Positions 44,848-54,584 are shown, counted from the stretch's first letter. The stretch: 64,000 nucleotides of DNA from Paenibacillus dendrobii (GCF_009807035.1 NZ_WUBI01000006.1:156012-220011); one strand, 5' to 3'. Numbers and translations are program-made. The notes: a model not told the origin generated them from the sequence alone.

Positions 44848-46710
44848 ATGGAAGAGAGGCACAACCAGACATGGAGCCCTGTAGAGGGCAAGCTGATGAC
44901 CCGGTGGGCGCATGAAGTAAATCCTGAAAATGTCCTTCCCGAATACCCGCGGCCGCAGATGGTCAGGGAGCAGTGGATGAACTTGAACGGATTATGGGAA
45001 TACGCGATCTGCCCTGTTCAGGACAATCCGGCGTCGTATGACGGATATATTCTGGTTCCATTCCCGGTGGAATCCTCTCTGTCAGGGGTGGGCCAGCCGC
45101 TTGAGCCGGATCAGCGTTTATGGTACCGGAGAGCGTTTCTTATACCGGAGAACTGGCAGGGCCAGCGCCTGCTTCTGCATTTTGGCGCGGTAGACTGGAA
45201 GACGGAGGTATGGGTTAACGGATACCGGGCAGGAGAACATATCGGGGGTTATTGCCCGTTTACGCTCGAAATCACGGACTGCTTGAACGATGGAGATAAT
45301 GAACTCGTCGTCATCGTATGGGACCCGACCGAAACGCATGGGCAGGAGCGGGGGAAGCAGACGCTGCAGCCCAAAGGGCTATTTTACACAGCCGTGTCCG
45401 GCATCTGGCAGACCGTTTGGCTGGAGCCGGTTCCGCAGAACTTCATCCATTCTTTTCGCCTCATGCCTGACATCGGTCAGCAAGAGCTTCACATACATAT
45501 GGAAATTCAGGATTCAACCTGCAGCAGCACGATCTATGAAGCAGCCGCATATGAAAAGGGAATCCGGATTGCATACGGCCGGTGCGGACCGGGAGACACG
45601 CTGAAGCTGCCTATCCGAAATCCGCGGCTTTGGAGCCCGGAGGACCCCTTTTTATACGACCTGACCATCCAGCTGGTGGAGAACGGCCAGCCAGTGGATA
45701 CCGTGGAGAGCTATTTCGGCATGCGTTCATTCCGAGTCGAGAAGGATCATCAGGGTATCCCCAGGCTGTGCCTGAACGGCCAGCCCGTATTCCAGCATGG
45801 CATTCTGGATCAGGGATATTGGCCGGACGGACTCTACACCGCCCCGACGGATGAGGCCTTGGCTTACGATATCATCATGACCAAGAAACTGGGCTTCAAC
45901 ATGACCCGCAAACATATCAAAGTTGAGCCTGCCCGCTGGTACTACCACTGCGACCGGCTGGGTCTGATCGTCTGGCAGGACATGATCAACGGCGGCGGAG
46001 GTTGGAATCACTGGCATCATATTATCTTGCCGAACCTTTTCGGGGCGTTCAAGGTGAAGGATGATAAATACAAATCCTTGGGGCGGGAGGATCCAGCCAA
46101 CCGGGAACAGTATCGTCAAGAGCTGAAAGAAATGGTGGATACGCTGTACAACGTCCCGAGCATCGGGATGTGGGTACCATTTAATGAAGCCTGGGGACAA
46201 TTCGATGCCGCCGAGACGGCTGAATGGCTTATGACTTACGATCCATCGCGTCCTGTCGACCACGCCAGCGGCTGGCATGATCAGGAGGTTGGCCAGATGA
46301 AGAGCGTTCACATCTACTTCCGCAAGCTTCGCATGCCAAACCGTATTAAAGGTCGGGCCGTCGTGATCTCTGAATATGGAGGCTACAGCCTGCTTGCGAA
46401 GGGTCATGTCTGGCAGGAAGGGAAGGAAGTCGGATACAAGAGATGCAGATCGCAGGAGGAACTGACCACTGCCTATGGCAAGCTGATCCGTACGCAGCTG
46501 ATGCCGCTCATCGCCAAAGGCGTTTGTGCCGCTGTATATACGCAGTTGACGGATGTGGAGACCGAGATCAACGGGCTGATGACCTATGACCGTGAAGTCG
46601 TAAAGCTGGATCCGGAATGGTTGATAAAGCTTCATCGGGAGCTGCTGTCCGATTGTGACCCAGGTTATTCATGCTTTGATTATGAAAGGCGCAGGGTTCA
46701 TAAAGTATAG
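44848..46710 (+). CDS. Glycoside hydrolase family 2 enzyme
   Basis: A 620-residue intracellular GH2 enzyme (no signal peptide). The sugar-binding jelly roll is at about 10-185 (WMNLNGLWEYAI, LVPFPVESSLSG, WVNGYRAGEHIGGYCPF), an Ig-like domain at about 190-290, and the TIM barrel from about 295. The expected acid/base is Glu447 in PFNEAWGQ and the nucleophile Glu509 in VVISEYGG. GH2 includes beta-galactosidases, beta-mannosidases and beta-glucuronidases; the short form with NEAWG is common in Paenibacillus and Bacteroidetes and is often annotated beta-galactosidase-like. The ATG at 44848 has aggaggcgggcc upstream; an ATG at 44833 overlaps that site. Transcribed alone. Confidence 0.9.
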   Translation: MEERHNQTWSPVEGKLMTRWAHEVNPENVLPEYPRPQMVREQWMNLNGLWEYAICPVQDNPASYDGYILVPFPVESSLSGVGQPLEPDQRLWYRRAFLIPENWQGQRLLLHFGAVDWKTEVWVNGYRAGEHIGGYCPFTLEITDCLNDGDNELVVIVWDPTETHGQERGKQTLQPKGLFYTAVSGIWQTVWLEPVPQNFIHSFRLMPDIGQQELHIHMEIQDSTCSSTIYEAAAYEKGIRIAYGRCGPGDTLKLPIRNPRLWSPEDPFLYDLTIQLVENGQPVDTVESYFGMRSFRVEKDHQGIPRLCLNGQPVFQHGILDQGYWPDGLYTAPTDEALAYDIIMTKKLGFNMTRKHIKVEPARWYYHCDRLGLIVWQDMINGGGGWNHWHHIILPNLFGAFKVKDDKYKSLGREDPANREQYRQELKEMVDTLYNVPSIGMWVPFNEAWGQFDAAETAEWLMTYDPSRPVDHASGWHDQEVGQMKSVHIYFRKLRMPNRIKGRAVVISEYGGYSLLAKGHVWQEGKEVGYKRCRSQEELTTAYGKLIRTQLMPLIAKGVCAAVYTQLTDVETEINGLMTYDREVVKLDPEWLIKLHRELLSDCDPGYSCFDYERRRVHKV

Positions 46711-46716
46711 AAGGAA

Positions 46717-46742
46717 GGGGGGGCGAAAGCCCTCTTTTTTTT
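46717..46742 (+). terminator. Rho-independent terminator after the GH2 gene
   Basis: Stem gggggc-gaaa-gcccctc-like (GAAA tetraloop) followed by ttttttt. Confidence 0.75.
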
Positions 46743-46889
46743 GATTCGGAGGGTGCGATGTTCAGAATATATTCAGAGCTTTGTGCTTTAATCATAGTAG
46801 TAAGTCTTTGGAAATTGGGGATATCGTAAGCCGTGCCAGACTCGGTGATCCGGGTTTGGCAATGAAGAATGAAGTGTGTGGTGAATGAT

Positions 46890-47147
46890 ATGGTTTTATC
46901 GGACAAACAACAGGAAGCGCTGGAGATGGCGCAAAAACACGGCGGAAAGCTCATGCGCTGGAAGCAAGGCGGATATTGGACGTACCTGGAGGCGATTCAG
47001 GAACGAGTGTACCCTTCACAGGAGGCTTTAGACCTCGAATGGTACTGCACGACGAATACCATATTTGCCTTGGTCCGGCGAGGATATATGATGATGGACG
47101 ATTGGGAACACTGTTCGGTCATCCCGGGTATGCATACCGAGAATTAA
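46890..47147 (+). CDS. Small conserved-looking cytoplasmic protein
   Basis: An 85-residue protein from ATG 46890; 92 residues if ATG 46869 is used. It is not recognised as a named family. It has no signal or membrane segment. The sequence MAQKHGGKLMRWKQGGYWTY then NTIFALVRRGYMMMDDW suggests a small mixed alpha/beta or winged-helix-like fold, with a Leu/Val-rich core and conserved Trp residues. It lies between the GH2 gene and the SARP-like response regulator. A longer reading frame crossing it in another phase belongs to the regulator's upstream region and is not coding here. Confidence 0.6.
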   Translation: MVLSDKQQEALEMAQKHGGKLMRWKQGGYWTYLEAIQERVYPSQEALDLEWYCTTNTIFALVRRGYMMMDDWEHCSVIPGMHTEN

Positions 47148-47248
47148 GTTTGTTCATGAAAGATGCTAGAAGTGTATATTCCTTGAGACTCTTTGTTGCT
47201 AAAATAATGATGAGGGTAGGCAATGAAACTCAGGGGGAGAGAAAGGCT

Positions 47249-48382
47249 TTGAAGACCATAATCGTCGACGATGAAAACCTGGCATTGCGGAAAATGGAAA
47301 GGCTCCTGCAGTCGCAGGACGGCTTCAATGTGAATGTGGAGCTGATCGGAGCATTTCAGAGTTCCCGCAGCGCATTGGCTATTGCGGCCGAAAAGGCACC
47401 GGATCTTGCCTTTTTGGATATTGAAATGCCCGAGATGAGCGGTTTTGAATTGGCGGAACGTCTAATGGAACTGCATCCTTCCATGCAGATCGTTTTCGTT
47501 ACCGCCTATCAGGATTTTGCGGTAAGGGCGTTTGAGATCAATGCTCTGGACTATTTGCTTAAGCCTGTACATGCCTCTAGACTGGCCGTGACCATGAATA
47601 GGGTATCGCAGTCTTCGTCCGCCGGACCGTGTCAATCCGCATCGCTCTGCTGTTTGCGGAGCCTGCATTTTATAGACCAACATCAGGAAGCGCAGTCCTT
47701 TCCATGGAAAACGCTGAAGGCACCCGAATTATTCGCTTATCTGATCTATTACCGCGGCAAGACGGTGAGCAAACAAACGCTGATGGATCTCCTCTGGCCG
47801 GACCATGACATTAAAAAAGCGACGACCCAGCTCCATACCGCCATCTACCAAATCCGCAGAATGATCAAAACCTACGAATTGGATATTAAAATTAAATATC
47901 AGGATGAGGGTTACCGTCTCGAATGGGGGAGCGTTACGTTGGATGCCGAGGAATGGGAAACCAGCTTACGCGAAGCTCCGGCTGTTATGCCGGGGACGCT
48001 TGATATGCACATGGCGATCATGGATAAGTACACGGGGGATTTTCTGGAGGAACACAGATATACGTGGGCGGAGCCCGAACAGGAGCGTCTGCGTCTGCTC
48101 TGGCTGGATCATGCCAAAGAAATTGCAGAATGCCGGTTTGAGTCGGCGCAGTATTCAGAGGCGATCGGAATGTATCAGAAAATGATCGAAAAGCTGCCTT
48201 ATATCGAAGAGGGATATGCAGGCCTGATGAGGGTATACGCAATGCTTCACCATCCGGGTGAGGTTAGGCGGGTTTTTCAAATGTTGGAGGAATCCCTTCT
48301 TCTGGAATACGGCATGTCCCCAAGCAAGGAGCTCATCGAATGGTACCGGAAGTGGGAACGGGAGAATTCCTTCATTTCATAG
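47249..48382 (+). CDS. SARP-like response regulator
   Basis: A 377-residue response regulator. Receiver domain at residues 1-125 with IIVDDEN acidic pair, phospho-acceptor Asp in AFLDIEMPEMSGF near 57, Thr in VFVTAYQDFA and Lys in DYLLKPV. Then an OmpR-type winged helix (LFAYLIYYRGKTVSKQTLMD ... WPDHDIKKATTQLHTAI) and a C-terminal BTAD/TPR-like helical domain, the SARP architecture. The start is a TTG at 47249 preceded by gggggagag, giving the canonical N-terminus KTIIVDDEN; upstream in-frame ATGs would add non-homologous sequence. Its likely partner kinase is the 7TM hybrid on the opposite strand at 49142-52213 (inference). Confidence 0.88.
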   Translation: MKTIIVDDENLALRKMERLLQSQDGFNVNVELIGAFQSSRSALAIAAEKAPDLAFLDIEMPEMSGFELAERLMELHPSMQIVFVTAYQDFAVRAFEINALDYLLKPVHASRLAVTMNRVSQSSSAGPCQSASLCCLRSLHFIDQHQEAQSFPWKTLKAPELFAYLIYYRGKTVSKQTLMDLLWPDHDIKKATTQLHTAIYQIRRMIKTYELDIKIKYQDEGYRLEWGSVTLDAEEWETSLREAPAVMPGTLDMHMAIMDKYTGDFLEEHRYTWAEPEQERLRLLWLDHAKEIAECRFESAQYSEAIGMYQKMIEKLPYIEEGYAGLMRVYAMLHHPGEVRRVFQMLEESLLLEYGMSPSKELIEWYRKWERENSFIS

Positions 48383-48471
48383 ATTAGAGATTGGCAATTA
48401 GCGGGAACCATGCTGCTGAAAACAGGGGAAGACCGTTATCTTACGCTAGAACAAGAACAAACACGTACAAG

Positions 48472-48497
48472 AAGTCGCATGCAGGCGGCTTTTTTGT
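48472..48497 (+). terminator. Terminator after the SARP-like regulator
   Basis: Stem aagtcgc/gcggctt with a 6-base loop and a T-run. It lies in the 329-base gap 48383-48711, which holds nothing else recognisable. Confidence 0.6.
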
Positions 48498-48711
48498 TTT
48501 CAAGATATAATGCTTGTCCCTGTAGCGGTAGACATTCTGAAGCAGGGCAATCATAAGTTGTAACAGCCTGCTCGCTTTATTAATATCCGGCGATTTGATA
48601 AAATATGGATAATCAGAGAGTTTCGTCAAGTTCTTCTTTGAGTTTCAGCGGAAATTTTTGTCTTACATTTGCGGGTCTTGAGGTGGAAATTTATATATAG
48701 GAGGTATTTAC

Positions 48712-49026
48712 ATGCATGTAGAGCGCGGTAGACTGGCATTGGATAATAAAAATGATCCTCCTATCAAAAAAGAATTGCAAGAAATTCAAGAATACATTGT
48801 TAAAGAGTTCAACAGGATCGATAAACAGTATACCGGAAACAACAATAAAATTTTAAAAAGAAAAGTTGCACACAGGGTAGCCCTCATGGTATCGGATATC
48901 GATTATAAACAATTAAGTATAAAAACCTTAGATCAATTGTTTAGCCAGTTTGACATGACTTTTAAGAAAGCGATGGATCTTTTGGAGGGGGATTATGATA
49001 AGAAACGGATCGCTTTATTTGGGTAA
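48712..49026 (+). CDS. Small helical protein, unknown function
   Basis: A 104-residue, highly charged, Lys/Asp-rich cytoplasmic protein, predicted mostly helical (KKELQEIQEYIVKEFNRIDK; LDQLFSQFDMTFKKAMDLLE). No family recognised. An excellent ribosome site (taggaggtatttac) supports expression. It is more AT-rich than its neighbours. It lies alone between two terminators, next to the kinase gene on the other strand. Confidence 0.7.
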   Translation: MHVERGRLALDNKNDPPIKKELQEIQEYIVKEFNRIDKQYTGNNNKILKRKVAHRVALMVSDIDYKQLSIKTLDQLFSQFDMTFKKAMDLLEGDYDKKRIALFG

Positions 49027-49094
49027 GTCAGAATCAGTGTCTTATGAGGTGCAAATCGCCTGAATATGAGTAATACATAAAAATAGAAATAGTA

Positions 49095-49146
49095 GATGAA
49101 CATAAAACCCAGCCCGCTGATACAGCGGCTGGGTTTTATGTTCATC
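49095..49146. terminator. Bidirectional terminator, long inverted repeat
   Basis: A 52-base inverted repeat: 19 bp on each side pair exactly (gatgaacataaaacccagc with gctgggttttatgttcatc), and the centre adds cgctg/cagcg. A and T tracts lie on both flanks of the GC stem, so it can end transcripts from both directions. The kinase gene's stop codon is inside the stem. Confidence 0.92.
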
Positions 49147-52100
49147 TCGGAATTTCGAAGGTAATGATGGTTCCCTCACCAAGTTGGCTTTCGATCTGGA
49201 GTCCCTTGCCGTAAAGTTGCCTCAAGCGCCGATCGGTATTACGAAGACCGATGCCCTGTCGACCTTTCGATTGATGCAGATGATTCAGATGATTCAGAAG
49301 CTGGTGCATCTGGTCATGATCCATTCCGGGTCCATTGTCGGCGATGGTGACAAAGATACAGTCTTTCCGGCTCATCATCTGGATATATACCGTTCCTCCA
49401 TGGGCTCGTCGGAGTGCCCCGTGCTTTACGGCATTTTCCACGAGCGGCTGGATGGTCAGCGGCGGCAGCTGGGCATGAATATCCGGACCTTGGTTCCAAA
49501 CGATGTTCAGTCGTTCTCCAAACCGTTCCTGCTCGATGTATAGGTAGGAGCGGACAAGCTCGAGCTCATGCTCCAGCGATACGAGCTGGCCGGCATTTAA
49601 CGAATCGAAGCTAAGTCTCAAATACGTGCTGAAGGCGTCGATCAGGTCATTCATTTTTCCGGTATCGATGTCGCTAAGAGCCGTGATGGAATTCAGTGTA
49701 TTGAACAGGAAATGCGGCTGGATCTGGGCCTGAAGATACGCTGCCTCCATGCGAAGCCGCTCATGTACGGATTGCTTCAAATCGGTGAGAGCCCGTACTC
49801 TGGACCTGAGCTCCAGGGCATCGACCGGTTTGGTGACATAATCACTGGCCCCTGCCAGAAAGCCGGCATACATGTCCTCAGGACGGCTTCGTGCAGTCAG
49901 GAGCAGAACGGGAAGCTCGGATAGGGAAAAGCGCTCCCGGACGAGCCGTGTCAGCTCATAACCCGAAATCTGCGGCATCATCACATCGGCAATCACCAAA
50001 TCCCAGGATGACGACTGCAGCAGCTCCAGCGCCTCTTGCGTGCTTGTTGTTCTGACGATCTCGTACTGCTCCGACAACAGGTCACCGAGAATCTTCAGAT
50101 TCATAGAATCATCGTCCACTGCCAGAATTCTCGGTCTGTCAGAAGGGAGAATACGGGCGACGACAGGCTGCGCTTCAGGAAATTCGCGGGCCGCAGCCGC
50201 GTAGCTCCCATGAATTGAAGCAGTACCAGTCAGCAGTGAATCCCCGTCATCTGACTCATCAGAGAGAGGAAGATTAAAGGTGAATACCGAGCCTTCTCCA
50301 GGAGCGGATTTTACGCTCAGCACCCCGCCGTGCAGTTGTACCATTTGCTGACAAATACTCAGTCCGAGGCCGAGGCCGCTTGCCGAGGAGTTAGTCCGCA
50401 GGCTTCCCTGCTCATAGGGCAGAAAGGCTTTTTGCTGCAGCTCCTCATCCATTCCCGCGCCCGTGTCCGACACATGTATCCAAGCTTGACCGTCACGAAT
50501 CTCTGCTTGGACGGAAATGCTGCCTTCTTCCGTAAACTTCACCGCATTATGGACCAAGTTGAACAGAATCTGGACAAGCCGGGTTTCATCCGCCAACACA
50601 AACGGAAATGCTTCAGGAATATCGATGCGGAGCCGTACCTTTTTTCCTTCCGTCAAGAATTGCAGCATATCCAGCACGCCCGATGCGACCGCTTGAATCC
50701 GGATGCTGCCGAGGTGAAGTTTGATTCTTCCTTCCCGGAGCTGGGTCAGATCAAGCAAATCATTCAGCATCAGCGTCATGCGGCGTCCGACCGTAATCAG
50801 CAGCTGCAGATTTTGCGCGCTTTGAGAGTTCAGCTGCTTGTGATTTACCTCCAGCACGTTCTGCGCAATGTTCATCATGCCGTGAAGCGGCGTTCTCAGC
50901 TCATGCGATGTGCTCGCGAGGAATTCATCCTTCATTTTATCGGATTTCTGGAGCTGCACGGCCAATCTGGAGGTTTCGTTGTACGTGTTAATAAACTGCT
51001 TGAAACAATAAGCGCCAAATGTGATGAAAGCAACGATGAGATCCACGGGATAATACACTTTCTCAAACCATTCCGCCGATTGGACGATTCCCCAAATCAC
51101 GTTGTTTGCGAGCGCGGAGGTGATCAGAACCAAGTAAATAGCATCTCGTTTATTGAGCATGGCTTGACGGATTGAGGCTGCGAAGGCGACGAGGAACGGA
51201 AAGAGATATATGCAATAAAGAAAATATCTGGCCTGAATAATGACTTGGACAGGTGCCAGCAAGCCTAGAACGGCATGCAAAGTTCCGACGATGATGAAGA
51301 GATTGAAAATTCTATGATAACGGTAAGCCGGGAGCAATTGCTTGATAGCCAAAAGCAGGAATAGCGCAACGGAGTCGTAGGCCAAGCGGTAGATGTGAAT
51401 GCTGGCTTCATAACTCATGGGCATCCATACGAAGAGAAGCTGGCTGTCATCGACCAAGGTCATGACGATCGCACTGAAGACGGCAAGCATGAAGTAAATC
51501 AGGAATCTCTGCGGAAAGCCGCTGATGTAGAGAATGAAAGCATAGATGAGATGAATGGCAAAAATGGAGCACACCAGGAGCTGCATGCTGATCGTGAACA
51601 GCTGTGAGAAGTTTACCTTTTTATCAAATCCGAATTTGATCGGCTGGAAGATGCCTCCTTCACGGGGGTTATCGAAATTCGCCACATGCAGCATCAGATC
51701 AATTTCGCTTTTGTCCGTCGAAAAATACACGGTATACGGAACGACGCGAGCCTGATATGTTTTTTTATCCGCCGCGGGTTCACCCATTTTTTTCAGAGAG
51801 CGTCCGTTGACGAACACCTCGGAGGAGGTAGCTATTTTAGCTATTTGCAGGCCGAAGGATTGCTGCTCGTCCGGATGAATACGGATCCGCAGACGATACG
51901 TACCATAGCCGTATGTATTTGTACCGGAAGATAGCGACTTATTCCAGCTGCCGGGAACCTGTATATACTCCTGCGGGGAAGGCGGCACTTGCCGGGATGA
52001 GTCCGCATCCAGAAGCTGATTCGGATAGAATTCCCACTCGCCGTCGAGCGGTATGGAGCGGCTTTCCGCGAAGTTCCAACTTCGTAAATCCAGTTCGCCG

Positions 52101-52213
52101 CGTACGGCAACCGGATGTGCAGGCGAAGCATTGCAGGACAACCAGACAATGCGGATCAGGGAGAGCACCAGTATAAACAAGCCGGAAACCCATAGTATAT
52201 GTTTTATCTTCAT
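49142..52213 (-). CDS. 7TM hybrid histidine kinase with two kinase modules
   Basis: A 1023-residue sensor. An N-terminal membrane helix, an extracellular galactose-binding-like 7TMR-DISM domain at about 45-195 (LDGEWEFYPNQLL, VPGSWNKSL, ASSEVFVNGRSL), then a seven-helix region at about 205-400. Kinase 1: HisKA (STSHELRTPLHGMM, His near residue 432) and ATPase (LFNLVHNAVKFT, DTGAGMD, GLGLGLSI). Receiver domain near 695-810 (AVDDDSMN, Asp in IADVMMPQISGY, LTAR, KP). Kinase 2: LytS-type (QIQPHFLFNTLNSI near 834, PLVENAVKHG, DNGPGMD). The extracellular domain resembles carbohydrate-binding folds, so a sugar ligand is plausible. It is convergent with the SARP-like regulator gene, its probable output partner. 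Confidence 0.93.
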   Translation of the reverse strand: MKIKHILWVSGLFILVLSLIRIVWLSCNASPAHPVAVRGELDLRSWNFAESRSIPLDGEWEFYPNQLLDADSSRQVPPSPQEYIQVPGSWNKSLSSGTNTYGYGTYRLRIRIHPDEQQSFGLQIAKIATSSEVFVNGRSLKKMGEPAADKKTYQARVVPYTVYFSTDKSEIDLMLHVANFDNPREGGIFQPIKFGFDKKVNFSQLFTISMQLLVCSIFAIHLIYAFILYISGFPQRFLIYFMLAVFSAIVMTLVDDSQLLFVWMPMSYEASIHIYRLAYDSVALFLLLAIKQLLPAYRYHRIFNLFIIVGTLHAVLGLLAPVQVIIQARYFLYCIYLFPFLVAFAASIRQAMLNKRDAIYLVLITSALANNVIWGIVQSAEWFEKVYYPVDLIVAFITFGAYCFKQFINTYNETSRLAVQLQKSDKMKDEFLASTSHELRTPLHGMMNIAQNVLEVNHKQLNSQSAQNLQLLITVGRRMTLMLNDLLDLTQLREGRIKLHLGSIRIQAVASGVLDMLQFLTEGKKVRLRIDIPEAFPFVLADETRLVQILFNLVHNAVKFTEEGSISVQAEIRDGQAWIHVSDTGAGMDEELQQKAFLPYEQGSLRTNSSASGLGLGLSICQQMVQLHGGVLSVKSAPGEGSVFTFNLPLSDESDDGDSLLTGTASIHGSYAAAAREFPEAQPVVARILPSDRPRILAVDDDSMNLKILGDLLSEQYEIVRTTSTQEALELLQSSSWDLVIADVMMPQISGYELTRLVRERFSLSELPVLLLTARSRPEDMYAGFLAGASDYVTKPVDALELRSRVRALTDLKQSVHERLRMEAAYLQAQIQPHFLFNTLNSITALSDIDTGKMNDLIDAFSTYLRLSFDSLNAGQLVSLEHELELVRSYLYIEQERFGERLNIVWNQGPDIHAQLPPLTIQPLVENAVKHGALRRAHGGTVYIQMMSRKDCIFVTIADNGPGMDHDQMHQLLNHLNHLHQSKGRQGIGLRNTDRRLRQLYGKGLQIESQLGEGTIITFEIPR

Positions 52214-52283
52214 AATCTTTCTTTCTTTTTGCTTGTAATGGATGCTGCTTTATTCTAAATATAGTCGGAGTTGTCCGGGGAAA

Positions 52284-53174
52284 TCAATCATTTCCAGGTG
52301 TCAGGTTTTCTTCGATCACATAGGACCGAAATAACTCGGCAGATGGGGATAAGGGATTTCCATGCAACCAGGCGAGTCCGATCTCCCGGTAACAATAGGG
52401 CTCAGAGATGGGGATTTTTTTGATTTTGTCTGAACTGACTCCGTGGAAGGAGGGGATCAAAGTCACTCCAAGTCCCGCGGACACAAGTCCGGCCAAGGTG
52501 GATACGTCTTCACCCTCAAATGTGACGAGAGGTGTAAATCCGGCTTGTCCGCAAAAACCATTGATCAGCTTTCTCATTCCGAGGCCTTCCTTGAAGCCGA
52601 TAAAATGTTCTTTAGACAGTTCGCTCAGCGCCACTTGGGTTCTTGCGGCCAAACGGTGGCCGGCAGGTACATAAAGATACAATTCCTCTTTGAATAACGG
52701 GTACCAGGTGACCTCCGGATAGGGATCGAAAGAGCTGATCAGGCATAGATCGATTTCTCTGTGAAGAAGCTTTTGAAGGCTGGTGAATATGTTGCTCTGA
52801 TGGAGCTGAATGTCCACCAAAGGATATCGTTGATGAAACCTGCGGATCATTTCAGGCAATACGGATATGCCCAGGGTTTGTAGAAAGGACAGGGCAACCG
52901 TGCCTGTATAAGGATTTTTCAACTGGTTGATTTCTTGGACGCCAATCGAAATCTCGTTCAGTCCATTCTCGACCCGTTTTAAAAACAGCTTCCCGAAATG
53001 ATTCAGCTGAACGGAGCGGCCTATGCGGTCAAAAAGGCTGACCCCAAGTTCCTCCTCCAGTTTGGAAATCGAACGGCTGAGGGCAGGCTGAGAAATGGCC
53101 AGCTGCTCGGCGGCCTTTCTAAAGTGCTCGGTTCTTGCGACGATACGAAAATATTCAAGCTGCTGCCATTCCAC
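52284..53174 (-). CDS. LysR-family transcriptional regulator
   Basis: A 296-residue LysR regulator. The winged helix at residues 1-60 is typical (QLEYFRIVARTEHFRKAAEQ, then QPALSRSISKLEEELGVSLF), followed by the two-lobed effector-binding domain (GTVALSFLQTLGISVLPEMI, LCLISSFDPYPEV). It is divergent from the MFS gene at 53297 by 122 bases and almost certainly regulates it. The same gene pair, with a YnfM/YybF-like transporter, is frequent in Bacillales. Confidence 0.93.
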   Translation of the reverse strand: MEWQQLEYFRIVARTEHFRKAAEQLAISQPALSRSISKLEEELGVSLFDRIGRSVQLNHFGKLFLKRVENGLNEISIGVQEINQLKNPYTGTVALSFLQTLGISVLPEMIRRFHQRYPLVDIQLHQSNIFTSLQKLLHREIDLCLISSFDPYPEVTWYPLFKEELYLYVPAGHRLAARTQVALSELSKEHFIGFKEGLGMRKLINGFCGQAGFTPLVTFEGEDVSTLAGLVSAGLGVTLIPSFHGVSSDKIKKIPISEPYCYREIGLAWLHGNPLSPSAELFRSYVIEENLTPGND

Positions 53175-53296
53175 GATTACGACCTCTCTTCATTTTCGAT
53201 AACAAAAAGGTATCAGTTCTATAATCATAACACATTGGACGTTATCGTTATGTGCGGATTACACTTACGTAGGATCAACAACGAGGAGAGATTTTC

Positions 53297-54505
53297 ATGG
53301 AATATATTGAACGGGGTACCCCTGCGTATCGGCGGACCTTTCTCAGCATGCTGCTGGGAAGCACGGTGACCTTTGCTATTTTGTATGGCCCGCAAACTTT
53401 AATCCACACGTTTTCAGAAGAATTTAACATTAATCCGTCGACCGCAAGCTTGACGATTTCCTGCGCAACGGTTGCGCTGGCTGTCAGCATGCTGTTTATT
53501 ACGGTGTTCTCGAATGCTTGGGGCCGGAAAAAAATCATGGGTCTTTCTTTACTTCTGGCGTCGCTACTCAGCATCCTGATTGCTTTCAGCCCTGATTTTA
53601 AAACCCTGATTATGCTGCGGATTGTGCAGGGAGTGGCAATGAGCGGATTTCCAGCCATCGCGATGACCTATTTGGGCGAGGAAATCTCTGCAAGCAATAT
53701 CGGAAGAATCATGGGAATTTATGTAGGCGGATCTGCTTTTGGAGGATTTGTCGGAAGAGTCATCATCAGTACATTAACGGATTTGTTTTCGTGGAACATC
53801 GCTATTTTGGTATTGGGAATATTCAGTTTAATATGCAGCCTGCTGTTCTGGATTTACTTGCCTGAATCCAAAAACTTCACGAAAATCAGCCTTTCATTCG
53901 CTAACTGGGCCACAGGAATCGTAAGCGGACTGAAGAACAAAAACCTGTCTTACATTTATGGCATGGGTTTTCTGCTGCTTGGCGTCTATGTGGCATTATT
54001 CAACTATATTAGCTTCCCGTTATCGAAACCGCCTTATCATCTCAGTCAAACCGTGATCGGTTTTCTGTTTGTTTTTCAATTGGCCGGTTCGGTGGGCTCT
54101 TATCTCTTCGGCAGGCTGACAGAAAGGTATTCGCGTTCGCGGCTGATGAGCTGTGCTATTCTCATGGCTTTTGTCGGTGCCTTGATGACATTATCAGGTC
54201 ATCTTGTCCTTCTGATTATCGGACTCATGCTGTTCGCATCCGGGTTCCTTGCCGCTCATAGTGTGGCCAGCGGATGGATCAGTCTGGTTGCCGGCCCGCG
54301 TTCGAAAGCGTATGCTTCATCATTGTACCTGCTGTTTTATTACACCGGATCGAGCCTCATCGGCTGGACTGGGGGGGTGTTCTTAAGCCGCTGGGGGTGG
54401 AGCGGTGTAATCTTGATGATATGCTGCTTGTTAATCTGTTCCATTCTGCTCGTCATAGGCGTTAACCGATCGCTCCGTAGAGAGCAGGGGGAAATCCCGG
54501 TCTAA
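53297..54505 (+). CDS. MFS transporter, YnfM/YybF-like
   Basis: A 402-residue major facilitator with 12 helices. The loop between helices 2 and 3 carries a variant of the MFS motif (SNAWGRKKIMGLSLLLASLL), and FPAIAMTYLGEEI in helix 4-5 and RIMGIYVGGSAFGGFVGRV are typical of the YnfM-type aryl/drug efflux branch. The ATG has gaggagagattttc upstream. Probably an exporter induced through the divergent LysR protein by an unknown small molecule. Confidence 0.9.
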   Translation: MEYIERGTPAYRRTFLSMLLGSTVTFAILYGPQTLIHTFSEEFNINPSTASLTISCATVALAVSMLFITVFSNAWGRKKIMGLSLLLASLLSILIAFSPDFKTLIMLRIVQGVAMSGFPAIAMTYLGEEISASNIGRIMGIYVGGSAFGGFVGRVIISTLTDLFSWNIAILVLGIFSLICSLLFWIYLPESKNFTKISLSFANWATGIVSGLKNKNLSYIYGMGFLLLGVYVALFNYISFPLSKPPYHLSQTVIGFLFVFQLAGSVGSYLFGRLTERYSRSRLMSCAILMAFVGALMTLSGHLVLLIIGLMLFASGFLAAHSVASGWISLVAGPRSKAYASSLYLLFYYTGSSLIGWTGGVFLSRWGWSGVILMICCLLICSILLVIGVNRSLRREQGEIPV

Positions 54506-54549
54506 CCCATCACCAGATGCGACATCATACGGAGTTTCACCATTTCAGA

Positions 54550-54584
54550 AACAGAAGGTCTTTCATTAGATCTTCTGTTTTTTT
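54550..54584 (+). terminator. Rho-independent terminator after the MFS gene
   Basis: Stem aacagaagrtct-type (aacagaaggtct against agatcttctgtt, one G-U pair) and a run of seven T. Confidence 0.88.

Noticed and set aside
46976..47248. Upstream extension of the SARP-like regulator
   Set aside because: The 91 extra codons overlap the small gene at 46890 in another frame and do not resemble a receiver N-terminus; the TTG at 47249 has the ribosome site.
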